Shown here piece by piece: positions 22,670 to 22,764 of a stretch of DNA of 22,764 nucleotides. A program made the position numbers and the translations under genes. Source of the stretch: Thermoprotei archaeon (GTDB lineage Archaea > Thermoproteota > Thermoprotei_A > Sulfolobales > Fervidicoccaceae). The notes under the pieces are model-generated. The model saw only the letters and a program-made list of their open reading frames with translations. It ran no database searches and was not told the DNA's origin. Every line of letters starts with the position of its first letter. The stretch's first letter is position 1. The stretch spans positions 1 through 22,764 of the forward strand of contig JAEMPT010000120.1 in the NCBI GenBank assembly GCA_022759165.1, read 5' to 3'.

Positions 22670-22764
22670 TTTTACTACTACAGAAAATCTCAACTTAAAT
22701 TCGGGATAGTGCTATCTATTTTTGAGGTTTTGCCCCTAAGTATTTGGGGAATCGGGAACCGTTT
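22670..22764. other. Window end with two short hairpins
   Basis: There is no gene. GATAG-tg-CTATC and CCCC-taagtattt-GGGG are small inverted repeats. tttggggaatcg (22743-22754) also occurs at 2598-2609. Confidence 0.3.

Overview
The window is chromosomal DNA from an archaeon, most likely a thermophilic member of the Thermoproteota/TACK group. The evidence is a group II thermosome, archaeal NAC, a crenarchaeal-type ribosomal protein L38e, GGGP synthase (archaeal ether lipids), aCPSF2, an Elf1-like factor, short archaeal adenylosuccinate synthetase, tRNAs without encoded CCA, a tRNA-Pro that appears to carry two introns, TATA-type promoters and a GAGGTG(A) Shine-Dalgarno motif usually 6-7 nt before the start codon. 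The genus cannot be fixed from the sequence.

Layout. 1-2.5 kb: thermosome (+) convergent with an AK6/Fap7-like kinase (-). 2.7-3.8 kb: a PIG-V-like membrane glycosyltransferase. 3.8-6.0 kb: tRNA(CAU), a structured intergenic island, an HTH-CBS regulator and intron-containing tRNA-Pro(CGG). 6.2-8.4 kb: an XRE-type regulator, NAC, tRNA-Val(UAC) and a second small HTH protein. 8.8-8.9 kb: a lysine-rich 16-codon ORF. 9.0-11.1 kb (-): an operon of rpiA, SWIM zinc-finger protein, Elf1-like factor and GGGP synthase. 11.2-12.7 kb: L38e (+) convergent with aCPSF2 (-). 13.2-14.6 kb: a metallophosphoesterase (-) divergent from a SpoIIM/DUF95 membrane protein (+). 14.8-17.2 kb: purA-purB, translationally coupled, making AMP from IMP. 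17.4-18.8 kb: an AT-rich archaeal ATPase behind a tandem-palindrome promoter, beside a truncated nitroreductase remnant. 19.2-22.7 kb: a gamma-glutamyltransferase homologue and asparagine synthetase B.

Most genes are ordinary housekeeping. Three things stand out. (1) Two clearly conserved genes, rpiA and the phosphoesterase, have no ATG/GTG/TTG upstream of their essential N-terminal motifs. Each has a GGTG ribosome-binding motif 6-7 nt before a near-cognate codon (ATA and ACG). (2) A short hairpin-plus-tail repeat recurs about a dozen times, in both orientations, in almost every intergenic gap and at the very end of asnB. (3) The ATPase start region is built from two 18-bp palindromes set 19 bp apart, which looks like an operator, and next to it a nitroreductase gene has lost its C-terminal part.

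I see no CRISPR array, transposase, integrase or obvious defence cassette. All function calls rest on motif recognition by eye; no database search was run.
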